A program made the position numbers and the translations under genes. DNA of 64,000 bases from NCBI GenBank assembly GCA_964036045.1, contig OZ038379.1, positions 74,605,992-74,669,991 on the forward strand. The letters are read 5' to 3'. Source of the stretch: Eutreptiella sp. 'Long Island Sound 2002' (Eukaryota; Euglenozoa; Euglenophyceae; Eutreptiales; Eutreptiaceae). Under the pieces are notes generated by a model. The model made no database searches, was not told the DNA's origin, and saw nothing but the letters and a program-made list of their open reading frames with translations. Every line of letters begins with the position of its first letter. Positions within the stretch are counted from its first letter, which is position 1. This document shows, piece by piece, positions 11,200 to 22,300 of the stretch.

Positions 11200-14060
11200 C
11201 CCAAGTGATATCATGAAATTCATAGGTCAAAAATGAAGTTGATATTCTTTATACTGAAACATGGTACATGGACGCAAATATAACAAACAATGACAAAGAG
11301 TAAGTATACACATACGGGAAAATGCACGAAGATTAATTCGGTTCGATCTCCCCATGGGGTTCGAGAACGAAGCCCAGAAAGTGAGCCCATGATTGGGTAA
11401 AATGGAGTGAAAATTGACATGAAAATGACATAGTGAAAATGACATAAAATGATTCAACATACTTTACAAAACGAAGATGTTTGAGGCCCGAAGCGAGTCA
11501 AATTCTTCTATATCTCTGATTTGCACATCGGGTACGTACAAAACATGCTGTTACTTGACTTCCGGCTCCATGGTATGTTAGGGATATCATGTCCAACTTT
11601 GAGCACATTCAAAAAGGTGTGCTCAAGTGAAGGTCATTAAAATGAATCCAGCACTTCGCCATCGGTTCAGAAATCAATAAATAAAAGACATACATGCACT
11701 CCAGACATACACGAACATGCATGATGAGGGGATTGTTGGAATCCGTCCGCTGGCATTGCAAACGGAGCTTTTAGAGTGGGTCCATAAGGTGGTCAAAAAT
11801 GGCTCTTTTGGCCATGTATGGCAGTCCCACCATGGATTGCTTTGACCCACCATGGTCCTTGAATGAATTCCAAACATCAAAATAAATTGACTCAGAGTGT
11901 TTTGAGTCCGTGTACACCATGGGAAGAGATGCATATCTTTCTTTTCATGGGGAAATTCATGGTATTCTTGGAATCCTATTTTCATGACTCAAAGTCAAAC
12001 AATGACTCGTAAGTTCAAATCTAGTTGACAAATGATAAAGAGGAATCAGGTTCAAACTCTCCATGGGCTTCGAGAACGGATACCGGAAAGTGAGCCAATG
12101 ATTGGGTTAAATTGAGTGAAAATTGACATGAAAATGACATAGTGAAAAAAGGTAAATAGTCCTCACGCCAAGTTCTCCGAAACTTGAAATGTTTGGGAAA
12201 CTTCAGGGGACTAGGCGCAGTCTTTTTGCTTTTTGCGTCAATTGATAGGGAATGAAAATCCCTTCATATTTGTTGGCAAATTCCGGTGAAATTCGCAAAC
12301 GTACAGGACCAAAATTTTGACTTCGGCGCCTGCGTGAACCGGCGTCGCGCCAGTTCGCGCAACTACCGCCAGTTGGCGCCCGTGCGACCAAAATGGCGAA
12401 ACCATGAAATCCCCTTTACGGGAATTTAACAAAGGCGGGCGACGATGATTTGAAACCACTGTTGCTTCGTTCAATATCATAATTATACAGTGGATTCAAA
12501 GACCCGCGAATCGGTGAGGTAAAAATTGACACCTGGGCATCGACACGATGCCCAAGCAGAATAAGATGCTGAGTTGGTCGAGGTGCCTCGCCGGCACCTT
12601 ATGGTGACTTTCACTCCCCTGCCCCTCATTTGACCAGTCATGGCATGCCATTTTTATGCATTTCATAGGGTCACTTCAGCAGGGCATATCATTAAGCCAT
12701 TGCTTCCGTAACCTTTAATAATAAAGGCATAGAAAACCCATGGGTGTCTCTTTCAAATGTATATTAGGTAAATTTGTGAGTTGCAAGTAGATTTGAAGTT
12801 ATGAGTGATTTTTTGACTTTGAGTCATAAAAATAGAATTCCAAGAATACCATGAATTGCCCCATGAAAAGAAAGGTATGCATCTCTTCTCATGGTGAACA
12901 CGGACGGTAAACACTTTGAGTCAATTTTTCTTGACGTTTGGAAATCATTTGAGGACCATGCTCGGTCAATGCAGTCCATGGTGGGACTTCCATACATGGC
13001 CAAAAGAGCCATTTGTGACCATGTTATGGACCCACTTTGACAGATTTGTTCGCAATGCCAGTGGCTGGGATTTCAACATTCTCCTCATCATGATTGTCTC
13101 CAGTGCATGTATGTCCTTCATTTTCTGATTTTCGAACCAATGGCGAAGTGCTAGATTCCTTTTAACAACCTTCATGTGAGCACACTTTTTTTCATGTGCT
13201 CAAAGTTGGACATGATATCTTTAACATATCATGGAGCCAGAAGTCAAGTAAAAGCTTGTTTTGTACGTACTTGATGCAGACTACCGAGAATATAGAAGCG
13301 TTTGACTCACTCCGAGCCTCAAACTTCTTCTTTTCGTAAAGTATTTTGAATCATTTTAAGCTTCTTTCACGATGTCATTTTCATGTCAATTGTCACTCGA
13401 TTTTACCCAATCATGAGCTCACTTTCCGGGCTCTGTTTCGGAAGCCCATGGAGGGTTTGAAACCCATTCTTCTTTGTCCTTTGTCGAGTAGACTTGAATT
13501 TGTGAGTGATTTATTGACTTTGAGTCAAAAATAATGGATTCCAAGAATACCATGAATTTCCCCGTGAAAAAAAACGTATGCATCTCTTCCCATGGTGTAC
13601 ACGGACCCAAAACACTTTGAGTCAATTTGATTTGACGTCTGGAATTCATTTAAGGACCATGGTGGGTCAGAGCAATCCATGGTGGGTCTGTCATACATGG
13701 CAAAAAGAGCGATTTTTGACCATGTTATGGACCCACTTTGAGAGCTTCGTTTGCAATGCCAGCAGCTCAGATTTTGACATATTTCCCATGCTGCTGTGTG
13801 TCTCAAGTGCATGTACGTCATTTTCTGACTGATTTCCGAACCAATGGCGAAGTGCTAGGTCATTTTGATGACCTTCACTTGAGCAGTTCTTTTTTCATGT
13901 GCTCAAAGTTGGGCATGATATCTCTAACATATCATAGAGCCGGAAGTCAAGTAAAAGCTTGTTTTGTACGTATTGGATGTGTACTTCTGAGACTTAGAAG
14001 GGTTTGACTCGCTTCGAGCGTCAGACATCTTTTTTTTGTAAAGTATTTTGAATGTTGTGG
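11200..14060. repeat. ~700-bp repeat family in both orientations
   Basis: Sequence at about 12,780-13,430 recurs in the same direction at about 13,480-14,060. For example, a GACCCACTTTGA-based phrase lies near 13,029 and again about 701 bp later. The same unit appears reversed at about 11,200-12,150, where a phrase found at about 13,407-13,450 matches the other strand at about 11,345-11,400 and 12,057-12,110, again about 712 bp apart. The cluster is therefore two or so units pointing left and two pointing right around a unique centre (about 12,160-12,780). Divergence among copies is substantial. No coding content is seen; short frames are chance. Confidence 0.8.
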
Positions 14061-15129
14061 AAAACAAAGTACAGTTTGTGACCTGAAGAGGGGGGGGTAA
14101 AGGATGAGTAGTGGAGGACATAGGCGGGGGATTTGGGGGGTTGTCTGACACCAAACGAAGCTGTGAATGCGAGTTTCAGATTGATGCTTGCAACCATCTG
14201 TCGTGAACAAGGAATGCTTGGTATGTGCACGTCATGAGCTTGCCCAAATTATGTCCCTGCTATCTATGCACACCGCCCATCGTTGCTACTGATGGCAGAA
14301 TGATAAAGGCCTCACGAACAGAACCTGATTGGCATGCTGGCACATCAATGTCTTGTCATGAAATCTCGGCAATGTTCTGTTGCTAGAGAGGAAGCAAAAG
14401 TTGCAACACGATTGCTGTAGGTGAACCTGCACCAAGATCATTGTCGAAGCTTTGCAATGCCACCTGCTAGTCAACCAGTGGGTGACGGCACTGAGTACTC
14501 TCCCGCACCAGGGAGCAGAGATGGTTGATTTTTAGGCTGTGATGCGCATGGGACCCCATCAGGTCCAATCGTCCAACCTGCTGCAGTGAATGCCTTCGTC
14601 CATGTGATGCCGAAGAACGGAGTAGCCTTCGATACGGCGATTGCGAAATGCAGCGACCTTTGAACACAACAGGCAAGTGGAGACCAGCGGTTCAATGCCG
14701 GTTTCTGCGTTTTGATACTTCAGTGTCTGAGTCGGTATCGTTATCCCACTCGGCTGCAATGATGCCACGGGATCCCATGTTCATCGTGGGGTCTTGGCTT
14801 GCAGAGCAGCGCGGAGGGGTCCTCCCTCTCCGCGCGCAGGGGCTTGATCAGGGAACCCACGGACCGCGGCACAGCTGCGACTCTGGGGGCTCAGAGCGGG
14901 GCGGTGCCAACAGAGTCTGGAGACAGACACCCGTGGTGGTGCCCTCTTATTGGCCTTCGGAGGCCGGTTGATGGGAGCCGTTGGAGCATGCTGCATTCTG
15001 GAGTGATTTGAACCGTTCCCCGCAAATTGGTTTTTAAAAGCAAAAGTGTCAGTTTATTCCGAAAACTACGGGAATGGCAGGGTGACTTGTTTTTGGGCTT
15101 AAATATCATGTCAACCATGCTGCGAGACC
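14061..15129. other. No gene seen
   Basis: Unique-looking sequence between two repeat blocks. Short frames exist on both strands but none has recognisable protein character. Confidence 0.5.
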
Positions 15130-18010
15130 TATTTTGAGGAACTAGGCACCTGGAAAATAGGCTGGGGGAGCCGTGAACGGAGCCCCCAAGCCAAAAGCAT
15201 ACAGATCATTTGCACAACATTGCCAATTTTAGGCCATTTATTGACACATAATGGCCTTCTTTAGGTTGGGTCGTCCCTGAAACACCAACTTTCTGGCTCC
15301 CATACCCTGCAACACATGTCTTTTTGAGTCATACACCTGCAGAATAGGTGTTTGGGGCTTGAACTGACCACCTGAACCCGAGAAACAGTTTTTTCTTTAC
15401 CCATTTTTAGGCCATTTCAGAGGTCACCTTGAAACACCCATTTTCCGGCTTCCATACCCTGCATACATGTTTGCCTGGGTTCAACACCTGCAGGATAGAG
15501 TGGAGGGGGGCTTGAACTGATTACCCGAGCCCAAGAGACACTGTTTTCCGCCCAAAATCAACATTCTTAGGCCATCTTCAGGCACAAAATGGCCATTTTT
15601 GAGCAAGAAATGGGCAATTTTTGGGTTGGGCAGACGTGAAACCTCCGTTTTCCAGCTCAAATACCCTGCAACACAGATTTTTCTTGAGTCTAGCACCTGA
15701 ACAAAAGGGGGGGGGGCTTGCACTGACCACCCAAGCCCGAAACTCTCTTTCTGGCCAAAAATTAGGCATTTTTGGGCCTCTCTTGGGCAGAAAAAGTCCA
15801 TTTTTTGGGGGGGGGTTGCCTTGAACCACCTTTTTTCTGCGTCCCATACCCTGCGCAGCATGTGCTCTTGAGTTGACCACCTGCGAAATAGGGTGGGGGG
15901 TCTAGAACTGACGATCCGAGCACAAAAAAACGGTTTTTTTGGTTCAAAATTGGCATTTTTAGGCGCTTTTTTGGCACAAAATGGCCATTCTTGGGGGAGC
16001 GGCCCTGATTCAACCCTTTTCCGTCTCCCATATGCTGCAACGCATGTTTTGGTTTGAGTCTAGCACCTGCAACATAGCGTGAGGGGGGCCTTGAACTGGC
16101 TACCAAAGCCCAAAAAACCCAGTTTTTGGCCCAAAATTGGCATTTTTGGGCCTCTTTTGGGCAAGGAAGGGCCATTTTTTGGGGGGTGGCCTGAATCACC
16201 CATTTTCTGGCTCCGATACCCTGCAACACATGTTTGCTTCAGCCAGGAGGGTGGCAAGCCTTGAAATAGGCACCCAAGCCCAAAAATTATTCATTTTGGC
16301 CCCAATTTGGCATTTTTAAGCCTTTTTTGGGCCAAAAATGGCGGTCTTTGGGTGGGCCTGAATCACCCATTTTCCGGCTCCCAGATGCTGCGACACATGT
16401 TTTTCTTCAGTTGGGCACCTGCAGAATAGGGTGGGGGGGCCTTGAACTGGCCATCAAAGCCAAAAAAACACTGTTATTGGCCCAAAATTGCCATTTTTGA
16501 GCCATTTTTGGGCAAAGCATGGCCATTTTTGGGGGGGGGGGGGGCTGAATTACCCATTATCCGGCTCCCATACCCTGCAATACGTGTTTTTCTTCAGTCA
16601 GGCACCTGCAGAATAGGGTGGGGGGCCTTGAAATGGCCAACCAAGCCCAAAAAATACTTTTTTTGGCCCAAAATTGGCATTTTTAGGGCTTTTGTTTGGG
16701 CAAAATATGGCCATTTCGGGGGGCGGGAGGGGGGCGGCCCTGAATCACCGAGTTTCCTGCCCCCATACCCTGCAACATTTGTTTTATTGAGTTGAGAAAC
16801 TACCAAATAGGGTGGGGGGGCCTTGAACTGACCACCCGAGCCCGAAAACGTCTGTTTCTGGCCCAAAATTGGCATTTTGGAGCCATTTTTGGGCAAAAGA
16901 TGGCCAGTTTCTGATGGGGGGCCGAATCATCAATTTCTCGGCTCCCAGACCCTACAACACATTCTTCTCTGAGTCCAGAACCTGCGAAATTGGGTGGGGA
17001 GGCTTGACAAGGGCACCCAAGCCCACTGTTTTCGGCCCAAAATCGGCATTTTAAGCGCTTTTGTTTGGGCAAAAAATGGCCATTTCGAGGTGGGGGGCGG
17101 CGGCCCTGAATTACCAATTTTCCGGCTCCCATACCCCGCAACATATGTTTTTCTGAGTCGGGAACCTGCAAAATGAGGTTTGGGGGGCCTTCAACTGACG
17201 AACCTCAGCCGAAAGAACACTGTTTTTGTCCAAAAATTGGCATTTTTAGGGAATTTTTGGGCGAAAAATGGCGATTTTGGGGAGGGGGGGCTGAAACAAC
17301 CATTTTCTGGCTTCCATATGCTGCATCACATGTTGTTTTGAGTCAAGCGCCCGCTGAAAAGGGGTGGGGGCCTTGAGCTGGCCACCCAAGCCCAAAAGAC
17401 ACTGTTTCCAGCCCAAATTTGGCATTTTTAGGCCTTTTTTGGGCAACAATATACCCATTTCGGGGGGGGTGCTGTTTCGGGCCGAAAAATGGCTTTTTTG
17501 TCAGTTTCGGGCAAAAAAATGTTTTTTTTGGTGCTGGTGTCCCTGAAACACATGATAATTGGCCTCACTGGCATGCAACAAATGTGCTTTTGAGTCCAGC
17601 ACCCTGAAAAAAGGGTACGGGGGGCAAGAATTGACCACCCTGTCTCAGGTAACACTGTTTTAGGCCCAAAATCGGTATCTTTGGCCATTTTCTGGGCCAG
17701 AAATTTTTTTTTTTGGTGCCTGTTGCCCTGAAACAGGTGTGAAATGGCTTCAATAGCATGCAACACATCTTCCTTTGAGTCCAGCGCCCTCAAAATAGGA
17801 TACCTGGGGCACCATCTGACCACCCAGACCCAATACACACTGATTTGGGCTCCAAATTGGTATCCTTTGGCCAAGAAACTCAATTTTGACAAAACATGAC
17901 CATTTGTGGCCGAGCTTTGATGAAAGATGGCTGATTTTGGTGCATACGGATGCTGTAAAGTGTGTTGCCTTGATGTGTGTGTCCACACAACTTGCCTTTG
18001 GACATCCCGC
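15130..18010. repeat. ~185-bp diverged satellite with G runs, about 15 copies
   Basis: A unit containing GAGTC...CACCTGCA-AATAGGGTGGGGGG-CCTTGAACTGACCACC, then GGCCCAAAATTGGCATTTTT, then a CGGCTCCCATACCCTGCAAC phrase recurs through the block. The CACCTGC-like phrase lies near 15,870, 16,057, 16,405, 16,590, 16,788, 16,970 and 17,153, giving steps of about 183-198 bp with one shorter and one longer interval. Copies are perhaps 70-80% alike and differ in the length of the G run. Towards the right end (17,500-18,000) units are longer and more diverged. No coding sequence is supported. Confidence 0.9.
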
Positions 18011-18553
18011 ACCCTCAAGCTGCTCGCCTCAGGCCAAAAACTCATTTTCTGGCTAAAAACACTCAATGAATCTTGGCCTATTCCTGATAAGAATCCCCCC
18101 CCCTTGCAAAGTACCACAAGGGTACCTCCCTCCGCCAAGGAGCACAGGGTTCCTGCACCCAAGCCCAATACTCACACTGCATTGGACTGTTTGCACTGGC
18201 CAGCAGAGGTTTGCTCGACGGCTTGCCAAAAAAAGGTGATCATCTTGGTTGAGGGTGTCCCCTGCCGTCAGGTATACTCCTTTGGCTCCCGGTACCGTGT
18301 TGAGGTAGATACCTGGGAGCGGTGCGGGCTGTGGGGGCAGTGGCTGGAACAAAGCGTGGGGGCACGGTTGTCGGCCTGGGGGGAACCCAGTCCGGAGTCC
18401 TGGGCAGGGGCCATCCATGCCGTGTGGTACGGGGTACAGAATGTAGGGTTCTGCTACCCTGCACAGCTTCTTGGGGTTCAGGCTGTTTAGCCACCCTCCC
18501 GCTCGGTTAGCAACAGAGCCCTGATCGAGCCAGGTGGCTTGGTCGCGGTCGAT

Positions 18554-18558
18554 GTCAT
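18554..18558. repeat. Target-site duplication GTCAT, left
   Basis: GTCAT directly precedes the left LTR and is repeated at 21,311-21,315 directly after the right LTR. Five bp is the usual size made by LTR-element integrases. Confidence 0.9.
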
Positions 18559-18823
18559 TGTAATGGAAATGAGTTGCAGCGCTTGCAGTCGCGATAGTTG
18601 CAGAATGTAGGTCGCGCGTGAGTGCGGATAAAGATTAAACCGAGATTACGAATGATGAGATTCATGTGTATTTGTACATGTTTGTATGTGTTGTATTATT
18701 GATATCATTCTTGTGTAGATATGACATGACCCGGACAAAGGGTATAACAATCTGAGTTACAAGAGATGGGATTGTGCAGTTCTTTATGCGCGTTGAGGCT
18801 GTGGGATAATCCTGTCGCTTACA
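18559..18823 (+). repeat. Left LTR, 265 bp
   Basis: It begins TGTAATGGAAATGAG and ends CCTGTCGCTTACA. It differs from the right LTR at about seven positions of 265 (about 97.4% identity by eye), with no length change. Confidence 0.93.
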
Positions 18824-18924
18824 AGATTGTTACCTAAGTTCCGGGTTCTGACAGGCAGGTGGGGTTCCGTTGCCGATGCGGCCAAGGAGTCCCTGAAGAC
18901 CTTTTTTGGTAGCGCTTGCTCAAC

Positions 18925-19692
18925 ATGTTGGATGACAACAAGATCGTCGAGTGCTGCGATGAGCTGCTGGTGAGAGGGATCATGAGTCGCACAGAGGGAT
19001 CGGTACGAGAAATAGCGCACGAGAGAGCAGTGAGAGCTTGTGCCATACACGCCGTAAACAGGGGACTGGGACTCAAGGAAGCAGCCGCCGATTTTGCTGC
19101 GCAGCTGAGAAACGCTAGAGCCGAGAGGTATCGCAAGGGTAGAGAAGAGAGGAGAGGGGACCTTTGGGAGTGCGGAGCCGGCGGCATTGAACAAGCGTTG
19201 TGGGTGCAAAAACAAGAGCAACACATGAGTGATTGCTTCCAAGAAAATTTTTCACGGGCAAAGGAGGCGCCAAACGCGCTCACCAACTTGGCAAGCGAGG
19301 CGCCGAACGCTGCAGAGTTCGTCACACAAGCGCAATGGGAACTACAGCAAGACAGTCATCCTCCAAAGGCGGACGAATCAGAGGGACACACAGGTAGGCG
19401 AACGGAGCAGAGAGCCGCGCTGTACAGGAGCGACAATGACAAGTGTGGAGGCGCTCTGAGCAACAACGGCGAGCCTCAGGTTTTGCGAAAGCCCAAAGAG
19501 AGGGCGCCGGAGCCCAGTCTTCAGCCCATGGGAACGAAAGAATTTTGGGAGTCTTTCGTGGCGGCGCTAGATGCGGCAGAGGCAGAGTTGCAGTCGGCGT
19601 GTGAACAGCCGAAGACAAGAGGCAGGAGGACGCGGTGTCGCAAGCGACGAGCGACACAAACGACGAGTTCATCAGAGGCGCTCGACGCGTGA
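18925..19692 (+). CDS. ORF of the small LTR element, 255 aa, function unknown
   Basis: I start it at the first ATG of the frame (18,925). The product is hydrophilic. The N-terminal 110 residues are mainly helical with an Ala/Arg-rich stretch (L-K-E-A-A-A-D-F-A-A-Q-L-R-N-A-R). The middle is acidic and Gln-rich. The C-terminus is strongly basic (RGRRTRCRKRRATQ, about residues 230-243), like an RNA/DNA-binding or nuclear-targeting tail. There is no CCHC knuckle, no DTG and no RT motif, so it is not an obvious Gag or Pol. It is the only sizeable ORF in the element and lies where Gag would be, so a Gag-like or accessory role is possible but unproven. A captured host fragment is the alternative. 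It has no internal stop, unlike its neighbours. Confidence 0.55.
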   Translation: MLDDNKIVECCDELLVRGIMSRTEGSVREIAHERAVRACAIHAVNRGLGLKEAAADFAAQLRNARAERYRKGREERRGDLWECGAGGIEQALWVQKQEQHMSDCFQENFSRAKEAPNALTNLASEAPNAAEFVTQAQWELQQDSHPPKADESEGHTGRRTEQRAALYRSDNDKCGGALSNNGEPQVLRKPKERAPEPSLQPMGTKEFWESFVAALDAAEAELQSACEQPKTRGRRTRCRKRRATQTTSSSEALDA

Positions 19693-21035
19693 TGACATTT
19701 GTGGGAGGTTTGACGGCTTATGCATTCACGAGTGTTGATGTGTGTGCGTGTCCGCTCTTGGGTGCGTTTGTGCAAAACAGTGGCACCAAGGGGTGTGGGT
19801 GTGTAGTGGATGTGCTTGCGCGTCCTGTGTGCCCTGCTCACTGAATTTTGGTGGTGTTTATTCCCTCGTTTGTCAGTCGTTGGGTAGCGCCGTTTGTTTG
19901 GCACTTACTGTTGCATGGTGTGCATGCAAATGAGCAGGATGAGAAAAACAGGTATGTCGCTGAGGCCCCGGCAGCCTCAGCCAACACGTGTTTTGCACTG
20001 GTTGGTGCATACATATTATCAGGTTTGCCTTATTTTTCTGCGACAGTGCCCTGGTGTGCCTTTGTGGCACCTGGGCTGTTTTGGGGTTCGCGTTTTTTCA
20101 GTGGCTTATATATATATCAGCGATGGCGCTGCCACTGCAGTGGCCCTTTGGGCTGACCCCCCTGAGTTCAGGCCTGTTTCTTGGCTTTGCACCTATTTTT
20201 GTGGGGTGTTTTTTTTTTGGAGAGACACTCAGTGGACCCTGGTGAGTCCTTGCGCTGGCGTGTTTGCCCAGCTTTGGAATTCTGCACTGCTTGTGTGGAA
20301 GAAGTTTGCTCTTTTTTTTCTTTGTGTTTGTTCCTTGCAGGGATTGCAGGGAATTGGTTTTTACAGTGGCGCTGGTTGGAGCCCGGGCCACTCTGCCCTT
20401 TTCGCGTGGGGCATGAAAACTGTTCTTACGGATCGTGGAAACAGTTTTGGTCTCTGGTGTGCGCCCAGAGGACCATTGTTTTTGCCGGAGTAGCCATACC
20501 ACTGATGGCACTTTTTTGTGAAAACTGTTTCGAAAAAATCCAGCAGTGGGTTTTTGGAGCAAAATATTTTGTGCAGGTGCAGCAGGAAAGACCAAGCAAC
20601 TGGAAACATACAAAAGCCCCCACTGTTGTTGTACTTTATTTTATTGTGCCAAATGGGTTGCCATTTTTTTGTACATTTCAACACCAATTCTCAAGCTAAC
20701 GTTTCAAAATATTGTATGATACACACTCAGGCCTAGACAGCTAGGGGTTGAGGCATTGCACACTAGTCTATAGAAAGCTAAGGAGACTGAAGCATGTTAT
20801 AGAGCAGTTTGAACAGCTAGGCCCTGAGGCATAGTAGGCCCGCCTTAGACAGCTAGGGGCAGGGGTCCTGAAGCTTGGTGAGGGAGTGTGTAGGGTCATG
20901 GTGACTAACCCCATGGTGTATTTGAACCAATTGCAGATTGCATTGAGGCACCCAACAGATTATATATGGCACAGCAACTCATCCCCATAAGATTTGATGA
21001 TTTTCAGACCCTTCCATAGGTGTATGTCAGGTCTT
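19693..21035. other. Non-coding interior of the small LTR element
   Basis: No recognisable protein on either strand. It has T-rich stretches and a short motif TAGACAGCTAGGGG at 20,734 and 20,846, with a related phrase near 20,812, shortly before the polypurine tract. These could be RNA structure or packaging signals, but nothing shows that directly. Confidence 0.5.
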
Positions 21036-21045
21036 AGGAGGGGAG
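21036..21045 (+). other. Polypurine tract
   Basis: AGGAGGGGAG immediately precedes the right LTR, the position and composition of the plus-strand primer used in LTR retrotransposon reverse transcription. Confidence 0.8.
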
Positions 21046-21310
21046 TGTAATGAAAATCAGTTGCAGCGCTTGAAGTCGCGATAGTTGCAGAATGTAGGTC
21101 GCGCGTGAGTGCGGATAAAGATTAAACCGAGATTACGAATGATGAGATTCATGTGTATTTGTACATGTTTGTATGTGTTTTATTATTGATAGCATTCTTG
21201 GGTAGATATGACATGACCCGGACAAAGGGTATAACAATCTGAGTTACAAGAGATGGGATTGTGCAGTTCTTTATGCGCGTTGAGGCTGTGGGATAACCCT
21301 GTCGCTTACA
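21046..21310 (+). repeat. Right LTR, 265 bp
   Basis: A direct repeat of 18,559-18,823 with about seven substitutions. It begins TGTAATGAAAATCAG and ends CCTGTCGCTTACA. Confidence 0.93.
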
Positions 21311-21315
21311 GTCAT
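21311..21315. repeat. Target-site duplication GTCAT, right
   Basis: Identical to 18,554-18,558. Joining the two LINE halves at this site restores the continuous family-1 sequence. Confidence 0.9.
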
Positions 21316-22300
21316 GGTGTAGAGCCCGTCTCATGGTGCCCCAGGTTCTTCGGTGGGTGGTGTTGTCAGGGGTCGGGTGCCGTGTGTGAATGAGGGGCAT
21401 CCTGGCATCCGCGAGGGCTGAGTTTACGATGTTTGTGGGCGAGGTTCCACCACCCTGAGTGGTTTTTCCCGTGGGCTTGGGTCCATCTTGTCTTGGTACG
21501 GGTTTTCCGTGAAGGAGCTGGTGCCAGGTTGGGTTTTGATGCCATGTGGGGACGGGCAGGTCGTTGTACTGTGCCCAGGTATATACTGTGCAGGGTGTGC
21601 CCTCGGCGTCCGGGCGTATTCGGTATGTCGACTGCCCAGCTGTGCCGTAAGTGACGAGGGCATTGGATATGGGGACCGTGTACTGGAGGTGGGTGTGTGT
21701 CAGATTTTGGGTGAGCTGTACTTTTGTGCCTTTTTGGTTTGCGGTGTGGTCGTCGAGAATGAAGTGCACCATCAACGGGCTGTGGGGTTGTAGGTTGCCG
21801 TCTTTCCCCCACAGAGACGGGAGCATTTGGCGTCGCTTTTGCTGCGCCTTGTTGGTGATGTGGTGGACTAGTTGCTCCAGCAGGGTGTTGGGCGTCCACT
21901 CCAGTCGGGTCCCTTTCCTGCGTACCATAGCCCGGACCGCTCTGGCGAGTGCGGTGACGGTGGGCGGCAAGGTGGGTTCGGCCACGTGGGGCAACATGCC
22001 GGAGGCCGTTGGCAAACTCCAGTACGTGGTTGATGCCCCCGGTTGGTTGGCGTTGTGGGTGAGAGATCTATGGAGAGTGCCTCCTTGATTTGGGACACCG
22101 CCTCCGGGTGTATGGTTGTCGGGTAGTGCCAGACTGTATGTTTGGCGGTGCTGTGGTATGTATGGGTCGCTCGTCTCGCGGGTTCCATCATTTGTGGGGT
22201 GAGTGTGTCGTCCAGGGTGACGCTGCTCAGGTTGTCAACCTCTGTGGTCAATCATATTTTCCAGTTCCTCGTCTTAGGGTCACCTTCAGCACCCTCTATG
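21316..22300 (-). pseudogene. Family-1 LINE copy B, ORF1 middle part
   Basis: The minus-strand frame 22,015 to 21,316 includes an amphipathic block with LEQLVHHITNKAQQKRR and the family-1 signature CTVYTWAQYNDLPVPTW, then a TTHRRTWGTMRRALHHD block exactly at the LTR insertion site. A second frame (22,251 to 21,868) supplies the preceding segment, SSVTLDDTLTPQMMEPAR, which the inverted copy at 29-39 kb also has. I recognise no catalytic motif. The segment is part of the element's long first ORF. Frame changes prevent full-length translation. Confidence 0.55.

Larger units (their letters stand above)
18559..21310 (+). mobile_element. Complete small LTR retrotransposon, 2,752 bp, likely non-autonomous
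   Basis: Two direct 265-bp LTRs, each starting TGTAA and ending TTACA (a 5-bp inverted repeat with the canonical TG...CA ends), enclose 2,222 bp and are flanked by GTCAT on both sides. A purine tract (AGGAGGGGAG, 21,036-21,045) abuts the right LTR and fixes the orientation as plus. I find no convincing primer-binding site after the left LTR, and no protease, RT or integrase. One 255-codon ORF occupies the first third of the interior. It therefore resembles the non-autonomous LTR classes (LARD/TRIM-like) except that it carries a long ORF. The insertion splits a family-1 LINE copy. Confidence 0.92.

Noticed and set aside
16140-17200. Zinc-finger-like or small genes in the short frames of the 185-bp satellite
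   Set aside because: Frames repeat with the satellite period and carry no motif.
18824-18860. tRNA primer-binding site of the small LTR element
   Set aside because: The sequence after the left LTR does not look like the 3' end complement of a tRNA I can recognise.
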